This document shows positions 36,612 to 45,797 of a stretch of 64,000 nt of DNA, piece after piece. The position numbers and the translations under genes are program-made. How positions within the stretch are numbered: position 1 is the stretch's first letter; every line of letters starts with the position of its first letter. Under the pieces are notes generated by a model, which saw nothing but the letters and a program-made list of their open reading frames with translations, had not been told where the DNA came from and ran no database searches. Where the stretch lies: NCBI GenBank assembly GCA_026162565.1, contig JAOEIQ010000003.1, forward strand, positions 124,001 through 188,000. The letters are read 5' to 3'. The DNA comes from Flavobacteriaceae bacterium NBU2973 (GTDB lineage Bacteria > Bacteroidota > Bacteroidia > Flavobacteriales > Flavobacteriaceae).

Positions 36612-38714
36612 ATGAGTGTCAATTTACAAACACCAATAGATTATCTTAAAGGCGTTGGACCCAATCGTGCAGATTTATTACGAAGCGAATTAGGCATTCA
36701 TACATATCAAGACCTCATTAACTTATTTCCAAATCGCTACATAGATCGTACGTGCTATTATACAATTAACCAATTACAACGCAATACTTCTGAAGTACAA
36801 ATAATTGGAGTAATTACTGATGTTCGAGAAATTGCACAGAAACGCGGTAAACGTTTAGTGGCAACATTTCAAGATGACACAGGAATCATGGAATTAGTCT
36901 GGTTTAGAGGTCAAAAATGGATAAGAGAAAGTCTAAAATTTAATACGCCTTATGTAATATTTGGTAAAACTAATTGGTTTAACAATCGATTTAGCATGCC
37001 ACATCCAGAAATGGAATTGCAAGAAGATCATGAAAAGAGTTTACGATCTGCCATGCAAGCTGTGTATCCTTCTACAGAAAAATTATCAAATAAAGGAATA
37101 ACTAATCGTGTGATTGTAAAAATCATGCAGCAATTATTTATAGAAACTAAAGGTAAATTTGTTGAAACACTTTCTAAAGACTTATTAGATAATCAAAAAT
37201 TGCTATCAAAATCTGAAGCACTTTTTAATGTACATTTTCCACGAAATCAAGAGCTACTTTCTAAAGCAGAATTTAGACTAAAATTTGAAGAATTATTTTA
37301 CATTCAGTTGCAACTAATTTTAAAAAATTTAATCCATAAATCTAAAATAAAAGGCCTCCCTTTTAATAAAGTTGGTAATTACTTTAACACCTTTTTTAAA
37401 GAGCATTTGCCCTTCGAATTAACCAATGCACAAAAACGAGTTTTAAAAGAAATTCGTCAAGATTTAGGAAGTAACGCACAAATGAATCGCTTATTACAAG
37501 GAGATGTTGGTTCAGGAAAGACCATAGTTGCCTTCATGTCAATACTGATTGCACTTGACAACGGTTTTCAAGCTTGCTTAATGGCACCGACTGAAATTTT
37601 GTCAGTTCAACACTACAATGAGTTATTTGAATTATGTAATAAATTGAATATCAGTGTTGAATTACTTACTGGGTCAACTAAAACTTCAAATAGAAAAGAT
37701 ATCCATGAAAATTTAGAAAATGGTGAATTACAAGTGTTAATTGGGACACATGCATTGTTAGAAGATAAGGTGAAATTTAAAAATTTAGGTCTCGCGATTA
37801 TTGATGAACAACATAGATTTGGAGTAGCGCAAAGAAGTAAATTATGGAAAAAAAATACCTCTCCTCCACACATTTTAGTGATGACTGCAACGCCAATTCC
37901 TAGAACATTAGCCATGTCTCTTTACGGTGATTTAGACATCTCGATAATTGATGAATTACCAGCAGGAAGAAAACCTATAAAAACGGTTCATAGATACGAT
38001 ACCAATCGACTAAAAGTATTTCGATTTATACGGGATGAAATAGCAAAAGGTCGACAGATTTATATCGTATATCCATTAATCCAAGAAAGTTCAAAATTAG
38101 ACTATAAAGATCTTATGGATGGTTACGAAAGTATTGTTCGAGAATTTCCACAGCCAAACTATCAAATATCTATCGTTCATGGTAAAATGAAATCTGAAGA
38201 TAAAGATTATGAAATGCAACGCTTTATTAAAGGTGAAACCAATATCATGGTTGCAACAACAGTTATTGAAGTTGGTGTTAACGTACCTAATGCTTCAGTA
38301 ATGATTATAGAAAGTGCCGAACGCTTTGGCTTGTCGCAACTACACCAACTTCGAGGTCGTGTGGGTCGTGGTGCAGAACAAAGCTATTGTATACTAATGA
38401 CTAGTTTTAAATTGTCTCAAGACAGTAAAACTAGATTAGAGACTATGGTAAAATCTAGCGATGGTTTTGAAATTGCCGAAGTAGATTTAAAACTGCGTGG
38501 TCCAGGAGATATCATGGGAACGCAACAAAGCGGTATTTTAAACTTAAAAATTGCAGATGTTATAAAGGATAAAGATATTTTACAACATGCGCGCTACTGT
38601 GCTAAACAATTATTAAAAACTGATTCTTCTTTAAGCAAACCAGAGAATAAAGTTATTCTTCATACCTATCAACAAATGAGCAAGTACAAGAATATTTGGA
38701 ATTATATTAGCTAA
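36612..38714 (+). CDS. recG: ATP-dependent DNA helicase RecG
   Basis: ATG at 36612 gives 700 residues starting MSVNLQTPIDYLKGVGPNRA, the typical RecG N-terminus. An in-frame ATG at 36594 adds only six non-conserved residues. Order: wedge/OB domain (about 1-190, with VWFRGQKWIRE), Walker A GDVGSGKT near 297, DEQH near 397, TATPIPRTLAMSLYGD near 430 and the motif V/VI region HQLRGRVGRG. RecG remodels stalled replication forks and Holliday junctions. It is a single gene divergent from the M1 aminopeptidase. Confidence 0.96.
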   Translation: MSVNLQTPIDYLKGVGPNRADLLRSELGIHTYQDLINLFPNRYIDRTCYYTINQLQRNTSEVQIIGVITDVREIAQKRGKRLVATFQDDTGIMELVWFRGQKWIRESLKFNTPYVIFGKTNWFNNRFSMPHPEMELQEDHEKSLRSAMQAVYPSTEKLSNKGITNRVIVKIMQQLFIETKGKFVETLSKDLLDNQKLLSKSEALFNVHFPRNQELLSKAEFRLKFEELFYIQLQLILKNLIHKSKIKGLPFNKVGNYFNTFFKEHLPFELTNAQKRVLKEIRQDLGSNAQMNRLLQGDVGSGKTIVAFMSILIALDNGFQACLMAPTEILSVQHYNELFELCNKLNISVELLTGSTKTSNRKDIHENLENGELQVLIGTHALLEDKVKFKNLGLAIIDEQHRFGVAQRSKLWKKNTSPPHILVMTATPIPRTLAMSLYGDLDISIIDELPAGRKPIKTVHRYDTNRLKVFRFIRDEIAKGRQIYIVYPLIQESSKLDYKDLMDGYESIVREFPQPNYQISIVHGKMKSEDKDYEMQRFIKGETNIMVATTVIEVGVNVPNASVMIIESAERFGLSQLHQLRGRVGRGAEQSYCILMTSFKLSQDSKTRLETMVKSSDGFEIAEVDLKLRGPGDIMGTQQSGILNLKIADVIKDKDILQHARYCAKQLLKTDSSLSKPENKVILHTYQQMSKYKNIWNYIS

Positions 38715-38808
38715 CCTAAATATCAAAAAATAATTGTTTCATATCAAAAAACAAGATATTTAAATCAAAAAAACATAGTTTTAAGCATTAAAACGCATAT
38801 TCATTTTT

Positions 38809-39597
38809 ATGACTATTTTAATTGCTGACGATGAAGCTTTAGCTAGAAAAAGAATTATCAAACTTCTTAATGATTCTGATTACAATACTGATATATTAGA
38901 AGCTTCATCAGGTAAAGAGGCTATTGAAATAATTGATAATGAAAATATAGATCTTGTTTTTTTAGATATTAAGATGACAGACATGAATGGTTTTGATATC
39001 TTAAAAAAGATTAATCCCGAAAAGTTACCTATTATAGTCTTTGTTACTGCCTTTGATAACTTTGCTGTTAAAGCATTTGAAGTTAAAGCAATAGATTTTT
39101 TATTAAAACCTTATAAAATAGAGCGGTTTTATGAAGCATTAAGTCGTGCCGTATCGAAACTGAATCAAGCAGATTTAAAAAAAATATATAAATCTAAAAT
39201 TGCAAAACTTCTTAATTCGTTTGAAAGTTCAGATAACAATCCTCTAAATACATCTGGTAATTATTTGGAGAAAGTTGTTTTAAAGATTGGAAATAAATTC
39301 TACTTTGTAAAGACAGAAACAATAAAGTATATAACTTCCTCTGCTTACTACGCTGAAATATTTACAAAAGATAACAACAAGCATGTTTATAGAATATCAA
39401 TGAGTGATTTTATTGAAAAGCTAAATCCAAGTATGTTTTTAAGGGTAAATAGATCAACAATTATAAACATGAATGAGATTAAAGAAATAATCAGCGAAGG
39501 ACAAGGAGATTACAGTATTAAAATGAATGATCAAAGTGTATTTTCTGTTACAAATAAATACAGGTCTAATTTTTTAAAATCAACAAAAATTAGATGA
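38809..39597 (+). CDS. LytTR-family response regulator
   Basis: The 262-residue protein has a receiver domain (about 1-120) with Asp7/Asp8, phosphoacceptor Asp53 in VFLDIKM and Lys100 in FLLKPYK. A LytTR DNA-binding domain (about 155-262) follows, with YFVKTETIKYITSSAYYAE and FLRVNRSTIINMNEIKEI. It is the partner of the histidine kinase that overlaps it by 4 bp. The targets are unknown, but the genes just downstream (SGNH hydrolase, S41 peptidase) are candidates by position only. Confidence 0.93.
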   Translation: MTILIADDEALARKRIIKLLNDSDYNTDILEASSGKEAIEIIDNENIDLVFLDIKMTDMNGFDILKKINPEKLPIIVFVTAFDNFAVKAFEVKAIDFLLKPYKIERFYEALSRAVSKLNQADLKKIYKSKIAKLLNSFESSDNNPLNTSGNYLEKVVLKIGNKFYFVKTETIKYITSSAYYAEIFTKDNNKHVYRISMSDFIEKLNPSMFLRVNRSTIINMNEIKEIISEGQGDYSIKMNDQSVFSVTNKYRSNFLKSTKIR

Positions 39598-40694
39598 TAC
39601 TCTTTAAAAAATCATTTGTAGACAAAACACTCCTCAAACTTCTATTATGCGTTTTTATAGCTGCATATTTAATTGACTTTATTGGAAGCGCTCTTTATTA
39701 TTATTTTAATAACCCAGAGACCTTTGCAAAGATAAATTTCAAAACTCTTATTATAAAGTACCTAATAAATTACGGATTGAAATTTTTATTTATTTTACTG
39801 TCCATAAAACTTACTGTAAGTTTAATTACATTAAAAAAGAAGCTCTTTCAGAGTTTTATTATTCATACATTTCTGGCATTTATTTTATCATTTTACACGG
39901 CATCAAATACTATGTTAATGGAAAGATACTTATTTGGTGGCACAGTAGATATTACTTTAGAATCTGTTTGGGTAAGAGGTTTAGGGAATTTAAACTATAA
40001 CTTTTTTGTTTATTTATCTCTAATGGCAATAGTTTATGCTTATTACTATTTAAAAGAACAACAAAAAACTATTGTTAATCAAGAGCGGCTTAAAACACAA
40101 TTATTAGACACAAAAATTAACGCCTTACAATCACAATTACAGCCACATTTTTTATTTAATGCCTTAAATGATATTTCTTCTTTAACAGATATTGATGTAA
40201 AAAAATCTCAAAATGCCATTGCAGATTTAAGCTCATTATTGCGAAGTACTCTTAATATAAAGGATCAAAAATTCATTACACTAGAAGAAGAGCTTTCTAT
40301 TCTAAATAAGTATTTAGATATAGAAAAAATTCGTTTTGACGAGAAACTCAATATCAACTTGACTATTAACAAAAGACAATTAAATATTAACGTTCCACCT
40401 TTACTACTTCAACCAATTATTGAAAATGCTATAAAACATGGTTTCTCCTATAATCATGATAAATTAGATATTTCTCTAATGGTTTCATCTTCTGATGAAA
40501 AAATTATTTTCGAAGTAATTAATAATGGTCAATCATTAAAGGAGGAAATTGTATATGGAAACGGCATTAGAAATGTATTAGAAAGATTGGAAACGCTATA
40601 TGATGGTAATTACACCTTTGAAATGAAAAACATTAAAAATCCTAAAAGTAAATCAGCTTTGGTTAAGACTAAAATCATAATCCCGAAACGATAA
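39594..40694 (+). CDS. LytS/YehU-type sensor histidine kinase
   Basis: The 366-residue protein has four hydrophobic segments in the first 155 residues, a short coiled coil, then the His_kinase domain with LQSQLQPHFLFNAL (His185) and an ATP-binding domain with PIIENAIKHGF (Asn278) and GNGIRNVLERL. There is no large extracellular sensor domain, so sensing is probably within the membrane. It overlaps the regulator gene by 4 bp (ATGA). Confidence 0.93.
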   Translation: MILFKKSFVDKTLLKLLLCVFIAAYLIDFIGSALYYYFNNPETFAKINFKTLIIKYLINYGLKFLFILLSIKLTVSLITLKKKLFQSFIIHTFLAFILSFYTASNTMLMERYLFGGTVDITLESVWVRGLGNLNYNFFVYLSLMAIVYAYYYLKEQQKTIVNQERLKTQLLDTKINALQSQLQPHFLFNALNDISSLTDIDVKKSQNAIADLSSLLRSTLNIKDQKFITLEEELSILNKYLDIEKIRFDEKLNINLTINKRQLNINVPPLLLQPIIENAIKHGFSYNHDKLDISLMVSSSDEKIIFEVINNGQSLKEEIVYGNGIRNVLERLETLYDGNYTFEMKNIKNPKSKSALVKTKIIIPKR

Positions 40695-40806
40695 TATTAT
40701 AGCAAACTATTGCTATTAAATATCACTAAATAGTTATCAAATATCAAAAAAAAATAAAGTAACGATGTATATAAATAATTTAAACATCAAAAAATTACTT
40801 TAAACA

Positions 40807-41436
40807 ATGAAACTATTAATCAAATCCCTATTAGCAGTATTGCTATTACTTACAACAAACTGCAATACAGATGATTATAAATCTTTTAATTCAAACCCAA
40901 AGCATAGCATACTCTTTATAGGTAATAGTCTAACCTACACTAATGATTTGCCCAAATTGGTAAAACAATATGCAGAAGAAAAAGATATAATAATAGAAAT
41001 AAAGATGGTAGCTAAGCCTAATTATGCCATTGTCGATCATTGGGCAGATGGAGAGGTTCAGCAACTAATTACATCAAAAAAATACGATTACGTTATTATA
41101 CAACAAGGGCCATCATCTCAACAAGATGGTTATGATATGTTAGTTAATAATGGAGCAGATTATGCCAACTTATGTGAGACCAATAATACCAAATTGGTTT
41201 ATTTTATGGTTTGGCCATCCCTCAACTTGTATCATACTTTTGACGGTGTTATCTCAAATTATTCGGCTGCAGCAGAAGTAAATGATGCAATTTTATGTCC
41301 AGTAGGCCAAGTTTGGAAAGAATACTTTGATACAACACAAGACTTTTCATACTATGGAGCAGATGGATTTCACCCTTCTTTAAAAGGGAGTGAAAGAGCA
41401 GCTCAAGTTATAGTGCATAGTCTGTTTGGTCTTTAA
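40807..41436 (+). CDS. SGNH-hydrolase-like lipoprotein
   Basis: The 209-residue protein has a lipoprotein signal (LTTNC, Cys19), then SGNH blocks: SILFIGNSLTYTNDLP near 34 with the block I Ser, YVIIQQGPSSQQ near 97 and ADGFHPSLKGSERAAQ near 184 with Asp and His of the triad. Such proteins are esterases or acetylhydrolases at the cell surface; the substrate is unknown. It begins 112 bp after the kinase gene and is closed by its own terminator. Confidence 0.75.
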   Translation: MKLLIKSLLAVLLLLTTNCNTDDYKSFNSNPKHSILFIGNSLTYTNDLPKLVKQYAEEKDIIIEIKMVAKPNYAIVDHWADGEVQQLITSKKYDYVIIQQGPSSQQDGYDMLVNNGADYANLCETNNTKLVYFMVWPSLNLYHTFDGVISNYSAAAEVNDAILCPVGQVWKEYFDTTQDFSYYGADGFHPSLKGSERAAQVIVHSLFGL

Positions 41437-41440
41437 AGGT

Positions 41441-41468
41441 AAATACTAATTGCGTTAGTATTTTTTTT
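41441..41468 (+). terminator. Intrinsic terminator after the SGNH-hydrolase gene
   Basis: AAATACTAA (41441-41449) pairs with TTAGTATTT (41455-41463), with a 5-nt loop and T residues to 41468. Confidence 0.75.
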
Positions 41469-41586
41469 GTTGAAGAACTATTAAAAATAGTAAAAAATGA
41501 TTTAAAATATCATTATAACCTTTACCATGACTATGTTGCAATAGCTACATCAAGTAGTATACAAAATATAACAGAAATAAATAAAC

Positions 41587-43047
41587 ATGAAAAAATTAAA
41601 AATCACCTTAATTATAATACTTTTTGTGAGGCTTGTTACTGTTACTGCACAAAACAAAACCAACGCTTGTAATTGTGGTGCAACTTTTAATGAAACTGTT
41701 AGCAAACTAGAGACTAATTATTTGGTATATAAAAAAATGGAGCTTGAAAACGAGCTTACCAAATATAACAACATAAAAAAGCAATTTGCTACACTTACAA
41801 AACATACCGAACCTACTCAATGCACCGAAATTATCAATAAGTTTTTAGATTTTTTTAAAGATGGACATCTATTTGTATTTGAACTACCCAAACATGATTC
41901 ACTTGCAATTGCTACTTGTAAAAAAGAGATTAAATCTAATATTGTAAATCTAGATAGCATCAACAAATTATTATCAATAGAAAAAAGTTTAAATCCTTTT
42001 ACAAAAGCAGATGCTATTATTGGCACTTATACAGATGCCAGTTCGGAAATTGCTATTATTAAAGAAAATAAACAGTATAAAGCTTATATATTATCTTCAA
42101 CAAAAAAAGGTATAATACCGGGAGAATTAAAAGCTACCTTTGAATATAATGGTAAAAAATATTTAGGTACTTATTACACCTATGATTATCAACCTAGACA
42201 TGTATATGGTGTTTTATTTAAAGAAGGCACACTACTAAGTATTAACAGTATGACTTGGGCAAAAACAACTTCAATCACAGCTAAAAGAGAAATTACTATT
42301 GTACATCCTAAAAATCCTAATTTGCCGACCGTGCACCAACTAGACGCTAAAAATGTCTTGTTTTCTATTCCCTCGTTTATGGCAGACTATCAAGATTTTG
42401 TGCAAATTGTAAAAGAAAATTTAGAAATGCTAGCAGGTGCAGAAAACTTGATAATAGATATACGTGGTAATACTGGTGGTAATGCTATATATTTTTCGTT
42501 TATAGAGTTATATGCTACAAAAACAGTGATGCCTGCCGACAAACAAGGGGAGGTATTAGCCTCTAAAGATACTAAAGACTATTACGAGCGTATGGCTAAA
42601 AATGGTAGTGTTATATATAGCGACATTGCAAAACGTATTGAAAACAATATAGGCAAAATTATTCCAGGGCCTAAATACCCAGAGCAAAAGTTAGAAATTC
42701 ACCCTTCAAAAATAAAGCATGTAGCTATTATTACCGATGGTGCAGTTGGGAGCGCTGCCGAATCGTTTATTTTACATTCTAAAAAAGTAAGCGATAAAAT
42801 AACAACTTTTGGTAGCCCAACTTATGGTATTATAGATTATACCAGTGTAAACAGCATTAAACTAAAAAACTCACATAATCAAAACATCTATTTCGGGTAT
42901 CCTACTAGCTCGATAGGAAAAATAGAAGACCCTAAATACCCAAATGGCTATAATGAGCGAGGTATTCTACCAGATATACCTATTAATAAAAACGTAAAAG
43001 ACAAAATACAGTTTGTCATGGATTACTTTAAAAGTAAAAAGTCATAA
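41587..43047 (+). CDS. Secreted S41-family peptidase
   Basis: The 486-residue protein has a signal peptide ending near VTVTAQ. The C-terminal half shows the S41 core: NLIIDIRGNTGGNAIYF near 285 and ITDGAVGSAAESFILHSKK near 382, with the Ser in GSAAES as nucleophile candidate. No PDZ domain is obvious. The N-terminal half contains a Cys-rich start and a helical region. Periplasmic or surface protease; the target is unknown. Confidence 0.8.
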   Translation: MKKLKITLIIILFVRLVTVTAQNKTNACNCGATFNETVSKLETNYLVYKKMELENELTKYNNIKKQFATLTKHTEPTQCTEIINKFLDFFKDGHLFVFELPKHDSLAIATCKKEIKSNIVNLDSINKLLSIEKSLNPFTKADAIIGTYTDASSEIAIIKENKQYKAYILSSTKKGIIPGELKATFEYNGKKYLGTYYTYDYQPRHVYGVLFKEGTLLSINSMTWAKTTSITAKREITIVHPKNPNLPTVHQLDAKNVLFSIPSFMADYQDFVQIVKENLEMLAGAENLIIDIRGNTGGNAIYFSFIELYATKTVMPADKQGEVLASKDTKDYYERMAKNGSVIYSDIAKRIENNIGKIIPGPKYPEQKLEIHPSKIKHVAIITDGAVGSAAESFILHSKKVSDKITTFGSPTYGIIDYTSVNSIKLKNSHNQNIYFGYPTSSIGKIEDPKYPNGYNERGILPDIPINKNVKDKIQFVMDYFKSKKS

Positions 43048-43102
43048 AAAAACAACATGACTAGTAATAGTAATACAGTTAGTAATCTTGTTGTTTTAGT
43101 AA

Positions 43103-43365
43103 ACTGAAGTCGTCAGCCTGGTAAATACTGCAAAAGCTAAATTCAGCAATAGTAATTTTCTGCATGCACCTAGAGGCGAAAGATTATTACTCATTTACAG
43201 TCTTGGTAATTTAGTTAGTGATTTAGCAGATAATCATTGAATTACTTGCTAGACTTAATGATAGTGGGTGTACGCGTTATAATCAGTAGACCTTTTAAAG
43301 GGTTCCTCGCTCAAGAATATTTTACGAAGTTTCCTTTATTTTTTAATGCATTAAAAGGCAGGTAG
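43103..43365 (+). pseudogene. Probable decayed gene of unknown type with two frame changes
   Basis: The 409-bp gap before the next gene has no intact ORF, but three adjoining open stretches in successive frames read like one protein: 43103-43240 (ends LVSDLADNH), 43227-43289 (IIELLARLNDSGCTRYNQ) and 43288-43365 (RPFKGFLAQEYFTKF and on to a TAG). Each step is a +1 frame change. No start codon is visible at the left, where a TAA precedes. I cannot name the family. It is either a degraded gene remnant or chance. Confidence 0.35.
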
Positions 43366-43394
43366 TTGCATTACTTTTAAACAGCAACTATTTA

Positions 43395-43441
43395 GAAAAA
43401 CAATTTAAAAAACAATTTAAAAAACAATTTAAAAAACAATT
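43395..43441. repeat. 12-bp A-rich tandem repeat, nearly four copies
   Basis: The unit AAAAAACAATTT occurs three times perfectly (43406-43441) after a copy lacking one A (43395-43405). It ends 15 bp before the DoxX-family ATG at 43457, i.e. in the leader or promoter area. Confidence 0.9.
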
Positions 43442-43456
43442 TAATACTTACTCAGT

Positions 43457-43858
43457 ATGAAAACTAACAAACTAAAAACTTTCGCTGATTTACTCATACG
43501 AATACCTATTGGCTTTCATCTTATTTACGGTGTACAAGACAATATTTTTTCTTGGGAACGTATGCTCGAGTTTGAAGCTTTTTTAAAAAGTTTTAATGTC
43601 CCTATCCCTTTATTAGCCGCTCACATATCTGTGTATGCGCAATTTGTCTGCGGCATTTTATTTATTCTTGGCTGGAAAACCAAATGGGCAGCTATTGCAA
43701 TGATTATTAATTTCATTATTGCTATAGTTTTGGTACACCTAAATGACTCTTACTCAAATACCTTTCCTGCAATTATGATGCTTTGTGGCTCTTTATTTAT
43801 TCTCTTAAATGGTGATGGTTTTGTGAGTATAAAAAAATTATTTAAGATCAAAAAATAA
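43457..43858 (+). CDS. DoxX-like family membrane protein
   Basis: The 133-residue protein has four hydrophobic segments and the DoxX-like layout: FADLLIRIPIGFHLIYGVQD at the N-terminus and AQFVCGILFILGWKTKWAA near 66. Function within this family is not fixed. It stands alone, with a tandem repeat directly upstream, and is different from the DoxX protein at 18231 (only the general pattern is shared). Confidence 0.8.
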   Translation: MKTNKLKTFADLLIRIPIGFHLIYGVQDNIFSWERMLEFEAFLKSFNVPIPLLAAHISVYAQFVCGILFILGWKTKWAAIAMIINFIIAIVLVHLNDSYSNTFPAIMMLCGSLFILLNGDGFVSIKKLFKIKK

Positions 43859-43944
43859 TGAAATCGTATCAAAATAGGTTGTAGTAGTATCATTTAAGTC
43901 CGATTGTCATTAAGTATTTATGATTTTTACAGAAAAAATAACTT

Positions 43945-45672
43945 ATGAAAAAACAATTACTCTACTTATTCTGTATATCATTTTACACGACCTTACATGC
44001 GCAATCATTTGAAGCTACTACTATTCTAGATATAACAACAACACCAAGTGACTCAAGAAGTGCAAATTTTGTTGATATCAATGGAGATGGTTGGGATGAT
44101 ATTTTTATTACTAACTCTGCAGGACCAGGTTCTGGTGCAAATAATTTTTTGTACATAAATAATACAGATGGCACATTTACTACTATTACTAATGATGCAA
44201 TTGTTCAAGATAATAGTAGATCCGTAGCAGCTAGTTTCGCTGATGCTGATAACGATGGAGATCTTGACGCTTATATGGTAACTTGGGGAACTGGAACAAT
44301 AAATTATTTTTATAGAAATAATGGTAATGGTTCTTTCAGTTACGAACCAACAAATGTTTCTGGTACCACACCTACTTTTTCAGAGGCTGTAACTTGGATA
44401 GATGCAAATAATGACCAGTTGCTTGATATTTTTTTCACCAATAGTCTTCAAGAGCTTGAAAATCTATATTATGAAAATCAAGGATTAGGGGATTATTCTC
44501 AAGTTTTTAGTTTAGTAATTGACAATGAAGAATTAGCAACAAGATCTGTTGATTGGGTAGATTATGATGGTGATGGTGATAGCGATTTATTTGTCACTAA
44601 CGAAGGAAACTCTACTAATTCATTGTATAGAAATGATGGTCCTAATAATTTCATTCAAATAACGTCTTTACCTATTGTTCAAGACACAAAAAATTCTGCA
44701 GGAAGCTCTTGGGCAGATATAGATAATGATGGAGATTTTGATCTTTTTGTCGCCAATTACAATGGTCAAAGCAACCAATTATTTTTAAATGAAAATGGAA
44801 ATTTCACAGAACAAACAGCTTCTATAATAACAGCAACTACAAGTAGTTCATTTGGATCAACATTTGGAGATTTAGATAATGATGGAGATTTAGATTTAAT
44901 AGTTTGTAATGCTTACTCTCCTTTTTTTGATAATAATTATATTTATTTAAACGATGGTAGTGGTAACTTCTCTCAAGATACAACTAGTTCTCTAGCAACA
45001 CATTCTGGCTGGACATATAGTGCTGCTCTTGGTGATTATAATAATGATGGTTGGTTAGATGTTGTATATGCCAATAATGATGATGGTAATCAGGTAAACT
45101 CATTATTTAGAAATACAGGATCAGGAAATAACTGGGTGAAAATTAATTGTACAGGAACAGACTCTAATAAATCTGCAATTGGTACAAAAGTGCGAGTAAG
45201 AGCGATAATTAACAATAACGAAGTATGGCAAACTAGAAAAATATCTGCAAATAGTGGTTATTGTAGCCAAAATAGTTACACAGTACATTTTGGATTAGGA
45301 GATGCTACAACAATTGAAGAACTTGAAATTACTTGGCCAATTGGCACGGTTGAAAGCTTTACGAACATAGAACTTAACACAACTCATAATGTTGTTGAAA
45401 ATGCTGGTTTAGGGATTCCTGAAGTTTATATAAGCTCCCCAAAACTATATCCAAATCCAGTTAAGGATTCTTTAGTTATTAATCTAGACTTTAATAAATA
45501 CTCAAATTCTATTTTAAAATTAATGGATTTAAATGGTAAAGTAATAAAAACGTTTATTGTAGAAAGTAATAAATCTTATGATGTATCAAGCTTATCTTCT
45601 GGAAATTACATTTATACTATTTCGCATAAAAATAAAACTCTCTATACTGGAAAATTGATAAAGATTGATTAG
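43945..45672 (+). CDS. Secreted VCBS/FG-GAP repeat protein with UnbV/ASPIC domain and T9SS tail
   Basis: The 575-residue protein has a signal peptide (ends near LHAQ) and a seven-bladed-propeller-like run of VCBS repeats with calcium-binding DxDxDGxxD loops (VDINGDGWDDIF, ADADNDGDLDAY, VDYDGDGDSDLF, ADIDNDGDFDLF, GDLDNDGDLDLI, GDYNNDGWLDVV). A UnbV/ASPIC domain follows near 400-480 (ending TWPIGTVESFTNIE), then a type A T9SS C-terminal domain (LYPNPVKDSLVI, later LSSGNYIYTI). It is probably a cell-surface or secreted calcium-binding protein. The ligand is unknown. Confidence 0.9.
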   Translation: MKKQLLYLFCISFYTTLHAQSFEATTILDITTTPSDSRSANFVDINGDGWDDIFITNSAGPGSGANNFLYINNTDGTFTTITNDAIVQDNSRSVAASFADADNDGDLDAYMVTWGTGTINYFYRNNGNGSFSYEPTNVSGTTPTFSEAVTWIDANNDQLLDIFFTNSLQELENLYYENQGLGDYSQVFSLVIDNEELATRSVDWVDYDGDGDSDLFVTNEGNSTNSLYRNDGPNNFIQITSLPIVQDTKNSAGSSWADIDNDGDFDLFVANYNGQSNQLFLNENGNFTEQTASIITATTSSSFGSTFGDLDNDGDLDLIVCNAYSPFFDNNYIYLNDGSGNFSQDTTSSLATHSGWTYSAALGDYNNDGWLDVVYANNDDGNQVNSLFRNTGSGNNWVKINCTGTDSNKSAIGTKVRVRAIINNNEVWQTRKISANSGYCSQNSYTVHFGLGDATTIEELEITWPIGTVESFTNIELNTTHNVVENAGLGIPEVYISSPKLYPNPVKDSLVINLDFNKYSNSILKLMDLNGKVIKTFIVESNKSYDVSSLSSGNYIYTISHKNKTLYTGKLIKID

Positions 45673-45737
45673 TTTTTGTTAGTAAATAATGGTGAGATAT
45701 GAAGTTTAATTTAGGAGAGTTTATATGACTTCAATAA

Positions 45738-45771
45738 AAAAATCCCAACTCATAATTGAGTTGGGATTTTT
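45738..45771. terminator. Bidirectional intrinsic terminator between convergent genes
   Basis: A 15-bp perfect stem: AAAAATCCCAACTCA (45738-45752) and TGAGTTGGGATTTTT (45757-45771), loop TAAT. A-rich and T-rich ends on both sides serve the VCBS gene (+) and the DUF2911 gene (-). Confidence 0.92.
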
Positions 45772-45797
45772 AAAACAGTAAACAAACGTCTCGTGTT

